Assembly (NCBI GenBank): GCA_963971225.1
Contig: OZ020270.1
Coordinates: forward strand, 25,791,123-25,855,122
Direction: 5' to 3'
Origin: Melieria omissa
Lineage: Eukaryota; Arthropoda; Insecta; Diptera; Ulidiidae
Length of the DNA stretch: 64,000 nt
Each line of letters begins with the position of its first letter. Positions within the stretch are counted from its first letter, which is position 1. The notes beneath the pieces are model-generated. The model searched no databases. It was not told the origin of the DNA and was given only the letters and a program-made list of their open reading frames with translations. Position numbers and translations under genes: made by a program. This document shows, piece by piece, positions 1 through 11,091 of the stretch.

Positions 1-1
1 G

Positions 2-415
2 AGGCCATATCAAATGACTCACATTAATCGCATTGAGCGCATCCAGAAGGTTTTTATGCGGTTCGCCCTAAGGTCGCTGAACTTTACTGAACCGTTGCCT
101 TCATATCTTTCCCGCTGTCGCCTTATAAACTTATTAAGTCTAAACGCTAGGCGAACCTATCTTGCGTGTTCTTTCATTGTTGGGTTATTAAAGGGGTCTA
201 TTAATTGCCCGCCCCTTTTGAGTAAAGTGGCTTTCAATGTCCCTACACGTAACCTACGGCACATAGGGACTTTCTACCTCAGTTTTTACAGGTCGAACTA
301 TGCGAGGAATGCGCCTCTGAGTAGAGCCCTTGCGGAACTAAATAGTGTAACCGACTTTGACATTTCGTTTCCCAAGGAGACATTGTTAAATTTAATATTG
401 TTTAAATTAAGCTGA
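2..415 (+). pseudogene. LINE reverse transcriptase, C-terminal fragment
   Basis: This is the last ~137 codons of a non-LTR retrotransposon ORF2, cut on the left by the window edge. Reading is open from base 2 to the TGA-ended tail. It aligns by eye with the end of LINE-A further right: both have an INRxERxQKVFxRFALRSLNF block, a PSYxxRCxLxNL block and an NYAxNAPxxRxLxEFNS-like block. This region lies downstream of the RT palm in jockey/CR1-type LINEs. Residues differ enough from LINE-A to be another subfamily. The fragment is 5' truncated or simply continues off the window. It has no catalytic residues. The assignment to a LINE is firm; the clade is inferred. Confidence 0.85.
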
Positions 416-476
416 ACATCTTTACTTGTGTTCCTTTATTGTTCCTATAGTCAGTAAGATCAAAATGTTCATTGGC

Positions 477-515
<39 letters not shown>

Positions 516-517
516 AA
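477..517 (+). repeat. (TAAA)n 3' tail of the LINE
   Basis: About ten TAAA repeats follow a ~60-bp 3' UTR after the LINE stop codon. Such short-repeat tails mark the 3' end of target-primed LINE insertions. Directly after the tail, a THAP-domain reading frame starts in mid-domain, so this tail is the insertion junction. Confidence 0.85.
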
Positions 518-518
518 G

Positions 519-2847
519 AATCTTAGATTATTCTCCAGTACTTATGTAGGAAAAAGGTTTCTAAAAAAGGATGCGATTCCAACCTTAAACTTAGACGAAG
601 ATCATGAGATTTCGGATGAAGAATTTTTAGAACCAGATTCTTTATTGAAATGACCACGTTATGATGACATAGTATGCAGTAATTGCGAAAAAACGTCAAA
701 ATAACCCATTATTACAAAAAGAAATACCGCGACCTATTAAAAAAATTCAAAAAAATTAACGAAAAATTGCGAAAAGAAAAGCGCTTTATTTTAAAATCCA
801 AGAATAGTTGTTCAAAGACTTTAAAAAATTCAATTGATTCTTTAAAACATATCAACTTGGAATCCAAAACATTTTGTAACCTTTTGCTTAGCACTCGGCC
901 AAAAGAATATTCGTACGAAGTGAAATATTTAACGCAAAATATTTTTTATATTTCACAATCAACATATTCTTTCCTAAGAGATAAGTTAAATTTCAATTTG
1001 CCACATATCAGCACCTTAAATCGGTGGGCTCCAATAAAGTTCCTTCAGCCTGGTATCAACAATGTGGCTTTTGAATTCATTAAAAAGATGTGCTTAGAGT
1101 TGAAGGAAAAAAATGAAAATAATATGGTTCTTTTATTGGACGAAATGGCAATACGTAGAGAATTACGATACAATCAAAAACTAGATTTAATTGACGGATT
1201 TGAATGCACAGGCTTCGAAAGAACAAAAAAAATTGGTAAGCAAGTATGTGTATTTATGTTGAAGTCCATGTTCTCGAGTTAGTGTTCAATTTTAAACTAT
1301 TTTGTGTCAGAGAATGGATTAACAGCAGATACGTTGTGCAAAATAATTAAAGAAAATCTTAAAATTTTAAGCAATTTTGGTATAGTAGTGAACGTTTTGG
1401 TTTGTGATCAGGGGTCTTCTAATAGAAAGTGTTTCTCCGACTTAGGCGTATGTATAGAGAAACCATACTTTCAATTTCAAAATCAAAAAATTTATTGCAT
1501 GTTCGATTTCCCACATTTAATCAAGTCATTGCGAAATGGTTGGCTTAAACTCGACTTGAAACCGCCTGATGGTTTAGTTAGCTTTAAAGTAGTTCAAGAG
1601 CTTTGGGAGAGGGAAGAAAATTGTAAAACCAAAATGTACCCAAAATTGACTAGACAACACATATTTCCAAATTCATTTGAAAAAATGCGTGTTAAATTTG
1701 CCACGCAAGTGTTCAGTAAAACAGTTGAAGCTGCTATCAGAACAATTTCAGAGTGGATTTAAAAAAATCTCACAAGAGGTAGCGTTATCCACAGCTGATT
1801 TTATAGCAAAAATTGATCAAATATTTGATTGCATGAATAGTGGATCTTTGTATGCAGATAACTGCTACCGATCTTAATCTGAACATTAAGAAAGAATCGC
1901 ACACATTTATTCAAACATTCTTATATTATCTAGAGGAAGTGAAATTTGTTGATGAAAAAAAACGAGTTTTCTTCCTAGATGGCATGAAACTATCCTTAAA
2001 ATCGGTCCTTCTACTTGTGGATGAAATATTAAAAGATTATTCGGACAAGTTTTTTATTATGACAAAGGCCTTTAACCAGGACAAGTTGGAGAATACGTTT
2101 GCTGTGTTAAGGCAAAAAGGAGGTAATAACTGTAACCCCTCTGTAGCCGAACTTAATAATATCTTAGCCAGGTTATTAGCCTTTAAAATAATAAAGTTTA
2201 GCTCCTCTACCAATTGTGAAGAGACGCAAGATTCAATGACTAATTTAATTTCAAGCGCTTCTTTTAATGAGGATGTTGTGCAGGCTAATGGCGATGATAA
2301 TGACAATGAAATCCTGGAAAATCTTGATCTAAGTAGTGAGATGCACGTGGCGTATTTTGTAGGTGACACCTTTTGTAATCCGAAAGATATTAACTTAGAG
2401 CTGGTTTCCATGAGGTATTTTGTTGGATACGTAGCGTACAAAATCATTCCTAAATTAAATTGTGAAAAATGCGGTGACGAATTGAGAAAAAGAGATGAAG
2501 TTTTGACTGCTCCAAGTGAAATTTTTATTTTTCACAAAAATTATCAGTCAATTTCTGATTTTGGTTATCTTTTTGCTCCTTCCAATTCCCTAACGAATGT
2601 ATGCATAAAACATATTTTAATTTTTCATAAAATCGTCGAAGCAGAACCTGAAAAAATTGGTATTAAGGTACACGTTTTACAACTTTGTAAAAATGCTACA
2701 CCTGAATGGTTCCATGGTGAGTGCTGTAACCATAGAGTCAAAATTTTAGATTTTCTTATTTTAGTTCTTCTACGAAAACACTGCATGTGGGCTGTGCAAA
2801 AAGGAAGTTCGAAAGAACGAAAATTGAAAATAATTGTTGGCAAATAA
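519..2847 (+). pseudogene. P-element/THAP9-like transposase remnant
   Basis: A P-superfamily transposase, broken but recognisable along its length. From 519 the frame reads the end of a THAP zinc finger (FLKKDAIPT motif), up to a TGA at 651-653. After a frameshift there is a lysine-rich coiled coil, then the core: LPHISTLNRW, LLDEMAIR (first Asp), VCDQGSSN (second Asp), FDFPHLIKSLRN (GTP-binding/insertion region) and FNQDKLENTF (catalytic Glu with QDxxENxF). A CEKCGD motif lies near the C-terminus. Breaks: TAG at 1280-1282, probably a former TGG since the flanking frame is continuous; frameshifts near 1745 and 1860. The N-terminal Cys/His part of THAP is missing because a LINE sits there. No terminal repeats were found. 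Not functional. Confidence 0.85.
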
Positions 2848-3877
2848 AAAAATTCGTATTAAAAATTATTATTTATGAAAGATAAATTTAAACGAAAGTA
2901 AAACAATAAACATAAAACCTTACAATAATATTTTTAATAAATAACTATAAACGCTCTTGTGCAACATGTTGGCACCCATATTTTACTACACCAAGTTCAC
3001 GCATTGTTTTTGCTAATTGTAATTTGCTTGTGATTATAAAAAAGAAAGCAGAAATAGCGACGCAACAATAACCAACAATATCAATGATATCCCGCCTGCA
3101 CGGCACAGCGCAAAAAACAGTATACCGCTAACTTTTTTTTGTTTGCCAATATTATAATGCTATTCCCCGCGACAACAAAAGCAGCGTTCATCGTCATGTT
3201 TATCAAGTGGCGCAACAGCGGCGAGAATACGAATGAGTACAGAAGCGACTTCAATTCACATGTTACGCCGAAGTTACAGAGATTTCTGCTGTTAGTAACA
3301 GAGATTTCTGCTGTCAATAACAGAGGGTAATACCAGCAGTACCCACCATACAACGCGTTTGCTTGTATGAGATGCGCGTTCTATATTACTTCATATTCTT
3401 TGGTTATAGTAAGGTCGTGCATCTTCAGAACCCTTAATACGTACTAAATATATGTTTTTATTCATTTTGATTGTTAATACAAACTCACAACACGATAATT
3501 GAATTAAAAGATGATGAATGTGTTCAGAAAACCATTTTCGTATTCATTATTAATATCTCTAATGCGACTGAGCTGAGTGAAATAATTAAAATGAAATCAT
3601 AAACATCACAAACATTTCCTTTATAAATACATTTCTATATTCACCATCGATAACAAAAATTTCAACCCTGTCTTATAATAATTTGACCACTTTCACCACA
3701 AAATGTGCAAATTTCACCACCAAGGCAAAAATGAAATGTCATTTTTGATTAAATTACTCAAAAAGAAACATTTTTCGCAACGATACAAATATATTGGAAT
3801 TGCATCCATCAGGTTTGCTATATCGAGTTTATACTTTTTTCGTGGCACATCGTTGACATTATAATTTTTTGCTGCAG
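2848..3877. other. AT-rich stretch without a gene; holds a TTAA empty site
   Basis: No credible coding region. At 3534-3590 the sequence around TTAA matches, nearly base for base, the two sides of the TTAA element at 7069-10828 joined together. It is therefore a paralogous empty site in a dispersed repeat. The rest is AT-rich and unassigned; the P-like element may end somewhere in it. Confidence 0.6.
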
Positions 3878-4480
3878 GAACTTTCGGAAGCACGGAATAT
3901 GACCGATGACGATGCGGCACTAACCCCCTTTCAGAACACTGACGCAGGGGACGCCCGACAACGAGGAGAACTTCTATGAGCACCTGCTGAAGGTGCCCGG
4001 CATCGTAGTGCTCTACCTGCACAGAAATACGGGGGTCGCGCTGCGCCGGCCATCGCGTCGACATGTTCTGCTGCCACGTGCTCTCGCCGGATTATCGCGG
4101 CTATGGCGACTCGGATCAGGCCTCGCCCACCGAGAAGGGTGTTGTGCGCGATGCCATCGCCGTCTACAAGTGTATCATCTCAGTGACTTTGAACCCGGTG
4201 TTCATTTGGGCCATTCGCTGGGTACCGGTGTGGCGGGTAACTTGTGTGCGCTAATACTACGCGGCTGTGTTTTCTTGTACTCATTTTCCCATTGATTATG
4301 GCAAACAATTGCAAGTGTATTTTGTTTCGTGTATCTGCAGCCGTTCAAAGATCTTCCCTGGTTGGATTTAATCATTGCACGACCCATGTACGCCAATTCG
4401 CTGCGCTTCGAAACGGAAAAGCACATTGGTGGGTTTAAGCAGCCGGTGATGATTCTCCATGCCGAGGATGCGGTGCAGTA
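3878..4480 (+). pseudogene. ABHD12-like alpha/beta hydrolase pseudogene
   Basis: Broken exons of a monoacylglycerol/lysophosphatidylserine lipase-type serine hydrolase. Visible blocks in order: MTDDDAALTPFQN, GTPDNEENFYEHLL, IVVLYLH (oxyanion-strand region), DYRGYGDSDQ, SPTEKGVVRDAIAVYK, a nucleophile elbow GHSLGTGVAGN (GxSxG), then PFKDLPWLDLIIARPMYANS and ILHAED with the acid residue. Frameshifts lie near 3935, 4045 and 4208; the last is one base, just before the nucleophile Ser. An acceptor-like TTTTTTGCTGCAG precedes the first exon, and another CTGCAG at ~4336-4342 precedes PFKDLP. The exon between the elbow and PFKDLP is missing. Retained intron edges mean a genomic duplicate, not a retrocopy. 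It ends abruptly before the catalytic His region. Confidence 0.8.
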
Positions 4481-4565
4481 TGATAATTAAGGAAGCAATT
4501 AGCCTTACTGTAATGATGTGGACTGGATTTTGTGCTTGGATTTTTCCTAAAGGGCTTAATACATA

Positions 4566-4776
4566 CACTGCGGGACACTTGATTACCCTCACTTTACTTT
4601 GTTAGCTAAGATTTTTGTTATGAAGTCAACAACTTTTTTTTTAATGTCAAAATTTTCTGGACACTTAGTTACATGTGTTCCTGTTTTTGAACCGCCAAAA
4701 TTGTATGCAAAATGATGATGAACCACATTTTTGTCCTTTTAAGCCTATTTCAAGTGGGACACTTGATTACCCTCAT
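4566..4776 (+). repeat. Left terminal inverted repeat, Tc1 element
   Basis: About 211 bp, nearly the reverse complement of 5925-6133. Outer and inner copies of a ~20-bp ACACTTGATTACCCTCA motif lie at the two ends of the repeat. Confidence 0.9.
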
Positions 4777-4893
4777 TGCAGTTTCAGACCTGTAACAAGT
4801 GTTAGAAGGCAGGATTAGTGTAAATTGGTTTGAAAAACTAAATTGAAAGTATTAGGCATATAATTTTTGCGAAATTTACAGACGGCAGATGCA

Positions 4894-5864
4894 ATGGCCC
4901 GCGGTGAAACCTTAAAAGAATTGGAAAGGGGACGAATTTCGGCGTACAAGGAGGAAAACATAAGTAACATCGAAATCGCTCGTAGAATCGATCACGATCC
5001 ATGGGTAGTAAACCATTTTCATTAAACATCCACAACTTATGGCAAAATCAGCAAAGGTCGTAGCGCAACAGCAACTTCTCTTAGAGAGAGAAGAGCAATT
5101 CTTCGTGAAGCGTCCAATTCCTCTGTATCTGCGGGTCGCTTACGAGGTCTAACCAGCACGACAGCCAGTGTCAGCACTGTCCACAGAGTAATTAAGCAGT
5201 TTCCTTACATCAAACGCAAAAGGCTGCAAAAAAAACCACGTTTACTGCAAAGTCACAAAACGGTACGCTTAGTTCGCGCGAGCTCATCTCAGTTGGCAGC
5301 AGGAGTGGAAGTCAGTCGTCTTTTCCGACGAAAAGAAATTTAATTTGGACGGACCCAATGGCTTCCAACACTATTTTCACGATCTAAGAAAATCTGAACG
5401 ATTTTTGTCGCGGCGTCATTCAGCAGCATTCTCAGTTATGTTGTCGGCAGCAATGTCGGCCCATGGCGCAATTAATTTAACAATATTGAAAGGGCGCCAA
5501 GTTTCACAGAATTATATGGAAATGTTGGAGATTAAATTTGTAAACTTTGACGAAATATTCGAGGGGAAACGCTGGATTTTCCAGCATGATAACGCTGTCA
5601 TTCACACCGCTAGTTGGTGAAGGATTGGTTTGAAGCGGAAAATGTTAATGAAATAGATTGGTCTGCATTATCTTCCGATCCAAATATAATCGAAAATGTT
5701 TGGGGATGGTTGACACGTAAAATTTATGCAGATGGCGTCTTATAGACACAATTGAAAAAGCATTTTCCGAAATCCCTGAAAATTATCTTACATCGTTGGA
5801 CAACTCTTCGCCTTCTCGTATTTTTGAGGTTATTCGCAGTAATGGTGTCCATACAAAACATTAG
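4894..5864 (+). pseudogene. Tc1 transposase (DD34E), inactivated
   Basis: Cut-and-paste transposase of normal Tc1 length (~320 codons). The start ATG at 4894 follows a non-coding leader and begins MARGETLKELERGRI, the usual helix-turn-helix N-terminus. Further motifs: GKISKGR and SVSTVHRVI (second HTH), FSDEKKFNLDG (first Asp), QHDNAVIHTA (second Asp), and SSDPNIIENVWGWL (catalytic Glu kept). Breaks: in-frame TAA at 5023-5025, a frameshift near 5285-5300, and another after the TASW motif at ~5618. The last codons, ending in a TAG at 5862-5864, are preserved. All three catalytic residues can still be read, so inactivation is by frame, not by catalytic change. Confidence 0.88.
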
Positions 5865-5924
5865 TAATAAAAAATTAATAAATGTAATGAAGAATTACCT
5901 CTAGTTTCTTTGTTTTCTATGAGT

Positions 5925-6133
5925 GAGGGTAATCAAGTGTCCCACTTGAAATAGACTTAAAAGGATAAAAATGTGGTTCGTCATCATTGTGGATACAATT
6001 TTGGCGGTTCAAAAACAGGAACACATGTAACTAAGTGTCCAGAAAATTTTGACATTAAAAAAAAAGTTGTTGACTTCATAACAAAAATCTTAGCTAACAA
6101 AGTAAAGTGAGGGTAATCAAGTGTCCCGCAGTG
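5925..6133 (-). repeat. Right terminal inverted repeat, Tc1 element
   Basis: About 209 bp, inverted copy of 4566-4776 with a few substitutions, ending GTGTCCCGCAGTG next to the TA duplication. Confidence 0.9.
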
Positions 6134-6135
6134 TA

Positions 6136-6863
6136 TTTAGTAAATACACAAAATGATTAAATCGTGCTTATTGTGAATGTAAATGTATAGATTTATAAGT
6201 GATATTTGTAATTTTTCAATTAAAACCAATTTTCCCGTTTGATGATAAAATTATACATACTGATTTTGTTTATAATTAGTTTTTACATTTATTTTGCTAG
6301 TCTATTGCTAGTAGTATAGACTGTTGGCAAATACCAATGTTTTACAGTTTCAATTAACCGTGAGGGATCAGCAGTACTTATGGTCCCTTCATTTAGCAAT
6401 AGGTTACGAATAGGTTGATGTGGTACTTCAACATATAATCATTCGCCAATATATTCAGAAAATATTATTTGAATTTCATTTGCAACTGACAATGACTTGT
6501 GGTGGACATATGTATCAAAGGCAGAGTTGCTCTTGAATAAAAAACGAAACAATTTAAATTTGTTCATAAATTTTGGTAAAAAACAAACTAATTTATGAGA
6601 ATTTTATTTAGCTTTCTTTTTTTTGGCTGTACCAACATTAAAAGTCAGCGATTCCCTTATAAAAACGTCTTAAATTACGTTTAAGAAATTCATTAAAACC
6701 GCAATTTTTTCAGTATTTTTCACGTACACGCAATACTGTCTTTGGTGTTCGGTCACCGTGGTGAGTTCAGTTTTACACGTGAACAACAACAATTTGACGG
6801 TTCTTGTCATACAGAATCGACGCCTGGTTGTCAAAGGGTGGCGCTACTTAGGTTTTACTTTGG
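6136..6863. repeat. No gene; holds one copy of a diverged dispersed repeat (~6480-6800)
   Basis: AT-rich, no coding evidence. About 320 bp from ~6480 resemble ~33190-33500 in the same orientation, with shared blocks such as AATTTAAATTTG, ACCAACAT, TTTTTCAGTA and TTTCACGTAC. The family is unassigned. Confidence 0.5.
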
Positions 6864-7032
6864 TTCTCGCACATACCAGAGTGGACTAAAGGTTTCCATG
6901 ATGATCGCGACCATCATTGCCAGGTTGGACTAAAAGTTTCCATTATCGCGGTCATCATTGCCAGGTTGAATTATGGCACGGCGCGTAGCGACAGGGTTGC
7001 TTTGCACAGCGACAGACTGTCTTATCGTTACA
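6864..7032 (-). mobile_element. Gypsy LTR fragment
   Basis: The last ~170 bp match the LTR of the gypsy family at 13832-32939, from TTCTCGCACAT through the tandem GATCGCG/TTGCCAGG units to the terminal CGACAGACTGTCTTATCGTTACA. It is followed by ATAT, the same target used by the full copies. The other end of this LTR is missing, so this is a truncated solo LTR or element end. Confidence 0.85.
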
Positions 7033-7227
7033 ATATGTTAAGAAGGGCATTTTCGTATTCATTATTAACTCTTGTGTGCGCACCCACTTAAAACCTCATA
7101 CTTGAACCCCCCATGGTCTGGCCAGACCATGGTGCAAAAAAGAGGATATTCGAGGATTGTGCTGGCTAATATATTTTTTTTTTGTATTTTTGTTGATGAG
7201 TTTATATATATCTTAGTATGTGTGAGT

Positions 7228-9248
7228 CAGTGGCGTCCCCAGGGGGGGGGATTAGGGGGATGGATCCCCCCCTTGGTCGGAGAATTCACTTATGCAATTT
7301 GCTATAACAATATGGAATTGTGAAACATTTTTACTATTTGCTTTATCGCTTCTGTAATCACCCACTTAAAACCTAATAACTGAACCTCCCATGATCTGGC
7401 CAGACCATAATGTAAACAAGATGATAGTCGAGGATTGTTGTTAAGGATATAAAAAAACCAGAAAGTGTGAATACAATGATTTCTTTTGCTTGTCTACATT
7501 ATTTTTACGTAAAACGGTGAAAATATACTAGAATTATTAAGTAAATAGCGAGTTTCAACTTTAATGAGTTAATTTTGAAATTAAAAAAATACGGCCGTAA
7601 AGCAAAAAAATAAAAAAAATGTATAAATGTAAAATACGTTACTTATGGATCTACTTCAGCTGCTTGACCAATGCAATTATTTCAACAATATAATGCAGTA
7701 TCATGACTATACCACATTGAGATTTTACATTCGACACATACAAATCGGGTTTTGATATATATATTTCTGGATTCCTTGCACTGTTAATAATTCTGAACTG
7801 CTTTGCCAAAGAAAAATATGCAAAACATGCTCTACATGTTGTTGTTCATGCTGAACTGGCCGGATATCGTTTTCCTTGTCGCCTTCGTCGTTGCTATCTT
7901 CACATTGAACTATCTAAACGACCATTTTTTCTATCAGTATCAGAAGCTTCGTTTTGTTCAGGGCCAAATGAAAGCGTGAAATTGGCAGCACCGTTATTAT
8001 TGCCTCTCGCAGCAAATTATTTAATATCTTAAATTCGTTGCTCTAAAGCATTAGTTTCCGCTATTGCTAAGGAAATTTTTTTAGAGATTTTCCTCTCTGA
8101 TTTAACTCCAGCGTCGAAGTTCAAAAACAATGTCCACCTGATTCTCAAAATAGCATTCTATTCCTTTCATCTCTGTCACAGAAAACACCCAATCGAATTG
8201 GAAAATGGATAAGTATTAATTTTGAATATGTTCCAACATTATTTTCCAACAAAAATTATAATTTATTAACCCAAAGAAAATAAAAGCCAAGGCGAACGAA
8301 AAACACTTGGACCAGGTACATTTTGCGCCAGCTAATTTACGTCACTATTAACGGGATGGCACGAAAAAAGTGCTTCAAATCGGGTCAGATGGAAAAACCT
8401 AGTTGAAAATATATATATAATATAAAAAAATATTTATTAACAATTCTGACAAGAATTACGTCGAAAATAACAAAAAAAAAACTGAAAATAACTGGCAAAT
8501 TTGTATGAAAATGCACCATGGTCTGGCCAAGCCGTGGTTTTGGGTTTTGTGCTTAGAAAGGATCAGTTAAGGATATCATGAAATTTGAGCTCGATAGCTT
8601 AATTACAACATTACTAAAGTGGATCCAAAGTTCAATATGGTCTGGCCAGAACCGGATACCCGCAGAAGGGTTAAGAATAAATGAATAAAAAAAATCAGCA
8701 TTGCATTTGTTCTCGCAGAATAGTTGTATTTTCAATGTTCCCAAAAGTGTCGACTATTTACCAAAATAGTAATCAAACGCAGGCTTCATGCCAACCCTGC
8801 ATCAGCTGTTGAAATTAAAAAAAAATTCACTTATGTATATAGTTTTGGTAAATTGCGGGTAAACATGGAAACATGGTCACCTCTATCATAATTAAATTTC
8901 AGAACGTCATACATTTTGTAAATGTTTGATTTCTTTTACATAGCTGGTGTGCTTTTTAAAATACGTCTTTTGAGTTTTTCGTAATTCTATTAGCAGTTGT
9001 TTTCGAAATGTCATAACTTAAAACAAACTTGAATTTTTTGGTTGGGATTTTATGACTTAAAAATACATGTCACTTGAATTTTGTGTTTTAAGAAGTTTAT
9101 GTTAGTATATGTATACATATATGTATGTATGTACAATTTTATTCAACATGTATTAAAAATAATACGCAAAGATGAAAGTATAAAAATGGCGTTAAACTGG
9201 ATTTTTCGCATAGGCCCCCCCCTTCCCGAAATCCTGGGGACGCCACTG
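7228..9248. mobile_element. hAT-like non-autonomous element
   Basis: It begins CAGTGGCGTCCCCAGG and ends with the exact reverse complement. An identical 8-bp duplication GTGTGAGT flanks it at 7220-7227 and 9249-9256. CAGTGGCG ends with 8-bp target duplications are typical of hAT transposons. No transposase coding region is visible. Its interior is largely occupied by another TTAA-family element (7347-8670). It is inserted in the outer TTAA element, whose sequence resumes after 9256. Confidence 0.85.
7347..8670. mobile_element. Inner copy of the piggyBac-like TTAA family, inside the hAT element
   Basis: A 1.3-kb diverged copy of the outer element. Stretches such as the CCCACTTAAAACCT left subterminal block, CAGAAAGTGTGAATAC and GTTTTGATATAT recur in order in both. 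The right end is CCGGATACCCGCAGAAGGG followed by TTAA (8671-8674). The left end is degraded (TTAT then CGCTTCTG). Palindromes recur at 7391-7408, 8516-8537 and 8637-8650. Confidence 0.7.
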
Positions 9249-10887
9249 GTGTGAGTGTTTGTCTGCGTATGTTTGTGTGTGTAGGTCTGTCAATAAAAAC
9301 AAGAAAGTGTGAATACAAAAATTTCTGTTGCTTGTTTACTTTTTATTTAGGTAAAAAGGTAAAATTATGCTTGATTTATAAAATACACAGCGAATTTCAA
9401 CTTCAATAAATAAATTTTGAAATTAAAAATATACGATAGTAAGGAAAAAAATTAAGAACGTAAAATACGTTGTTATGGATTTGCCTCAACTGCTTCACCA
9501 ATGCAGTGGTTGCAGGGATATAATGCAGTATAATGACTCAAACACATTGAGATTTTATATTGGACATATACAAATCGTGTTTTGATATATCTAACACATT
9601 TTTATTTCTGGATTCCTTTCACTATTGACAATTATGCTTTGAAGTCGAAAAGGTAGCTGACTAATACACAACACTGCGAACTATTAGCTGTCAATAAGAC
9701 AAAATATCTTCTAAAACATTCCGTTCAATCATAACATACTCAACATGTTACTGTTCATGCTGAACTGGTCTGATACCTCCAGCAACAAATGAATCCTCCA
9801 TAAACTTTAAAAAGTGCAGGTGGTTCATTCAATTATCCCACAGAACTACGTATTCATTCAATGAGCCAATTGCGAGAATTATTTGCCTGTATAATTTGTA
9901 TGCTTCCGAGTAAAACTTTAGTGATAAGTATTCAACATTTAAGGTAAGCTTATTCAAACTATTTAATTAATGACTTAGAATAAATAAATAATTAAATATC
10001 TTAATTCTGTTGCTCTAAAGCTTTGGTTTTTGCTACAGCTGAAACTATTTTTTTTTAGAGAAATCGTCCTCTCTGATGTTACTCCAGCGTTGAAGTTCAA
10101 AAATAATGTACACCTTATCCTCGAAATAGCATTTGCTTCCTTCAATCTCTGTCACAGAAAATATACAATCCAATTGGTTAAAATCAGACACGACAAGAGC
10201 ACAAATACTTCCATCGCTTCAGAAATGTAATTAAATTGACACCAAAAACACGAATATAACAGCGAATACAATGGATAAATATTAATTTTGAATGTGTTCA
10301 GACATTGTTTTCTAACAAAAATTATAATTTATTAACCTAAAAGAAAATAAAAGCCAAGGCGAGTGAAAAACATTTGGACCAGGTACATTTTGCGCTAGCT
10401 TACTCATGTCACTATTAACGAGATGGCACGAAAAAAGTGCTTCAAATCGGGTCAGATGGAAAAACCTAGTTGCAGCCCTATGCTCCGTAGAGAACTGAAT
10501 AGGAACAAACGAAAAAAATATTTATAAACAATTCTGGCACTAATTACATCGAAAATAACAAAAAAAACTGAAAATAACAGGCAACTTTGTATGAAAATAC
10601 ACCATGGTCTGGCCAGACCATAGGGGGTTCAACTAAGGGGTATAAATACGTTTTGCACGATTCTCGCCTTGTTTTTGTAAAGATTTTGTTCATGTATTGG
10701 TTTTTGTGCTTAGAAAGGATCAGTTGAGGATACTATGAAATATGAACCCGATAGCTTTACTACAACCTTACTAAAAGTGGACCCAAAGTTCAATATGGTC
10801 TGGCCAGACCTGGGTGCGCACACAAGGGTTAAATATCTTTGATGCGACTGAATTGACTGAAATATTTAAAATGGGGTGTATGACGGA

Positions 10888-11033
10888 ATGCAGAAAGACA
10901 TAATGCAGACAGACAATATGCAGACAAGACAAAATGGAGACAGGACAAAATGTAGACTGGACAAAATGCAGCCAAGATAAAATGCAGACAAGACCAAATA
11001 CAGACAAGAACAATGCAGACAAATGGCAGACAA
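10888..11033. repeat. Minisatellite, ~15-bp units
   Basis: About nine imperfect tandem copies of a unit close to ACAAGACAAAATGCAG, with unit length varying from 14 to 17 bp. It lies between the TTAA element and the next Tc1 element. No coding role is apparent. Confidence 0.8.
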
Positions 11034-11091
11034 GTTTTTTATCAATAAGCGAGTTTTTTATTTTTCGCTACTTCTTTCATAATTCAATGTA

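Larger units (their letters stand above)
4566..6133 (+). mobile_element. Tc1-type DNA transposon with long TIRs
   Basis: A 1568-bp element bounded by TA on both sides (4564-4565 and 6134-6135), the target duplication expected for Tc1/mariner. It starts CACTGCGGGACACTTG and ends with the reverse complement. Each terminal repeat is ~210 bp and carries the GGGACACTTGATTACCCTCA motif twice, once at the outer end and once at the inner end. This is the IR/DR layout of some Tc1 families, where both motifs bind transposase. It contains one broken transposase gene. Confidence 0.93.
7069..10828. mobile_element. piggyBac-like non-autonomous element (TTAA target)
   Basis: Flanked by TTAA at 7065-7068 and 10829-10832. 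Termini are inverted: left CTCTTGTGTGCGCACCCA, right TGGGTGCGCACACAAGGG, with one mismatch in the leading CCC. TTAA duplication plus CCC ends is the piggyBac signature; no transposase is recognisable, so the superfamily call rests on ends and target only. Subtracting the nested hAT insertion leaves ~1.73 kb. Subterminal near-perfect palindromes centred on TCTGGCCAGA lie at 7111-7132, 10602-10621 and 10796-10810. A related, empty locus at 3534-3590 shows the junction before insertion. Confidence 0.75.

Noticed and set aside
1235..1309. Possible GT..AG intron in the P-like transposase
   Set aside because: The sequence inside reads through VFMLK and NYFVSENG blocks expected of the transposase, in one frame broken by a single TAG; it is coding, not intron.
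3081..3353. 90-codon minus-strand frame
   Set aside because: No recognisable domain; overlaps an equally long plus-strand frame; chance in AT-rich DNA cannot be excluded.
10888..11033. CRISPR-like array
   Set aside because: Units of 14-17 bp are contiguous with no unique spacers; a minisatellite in a eukaryotic context.
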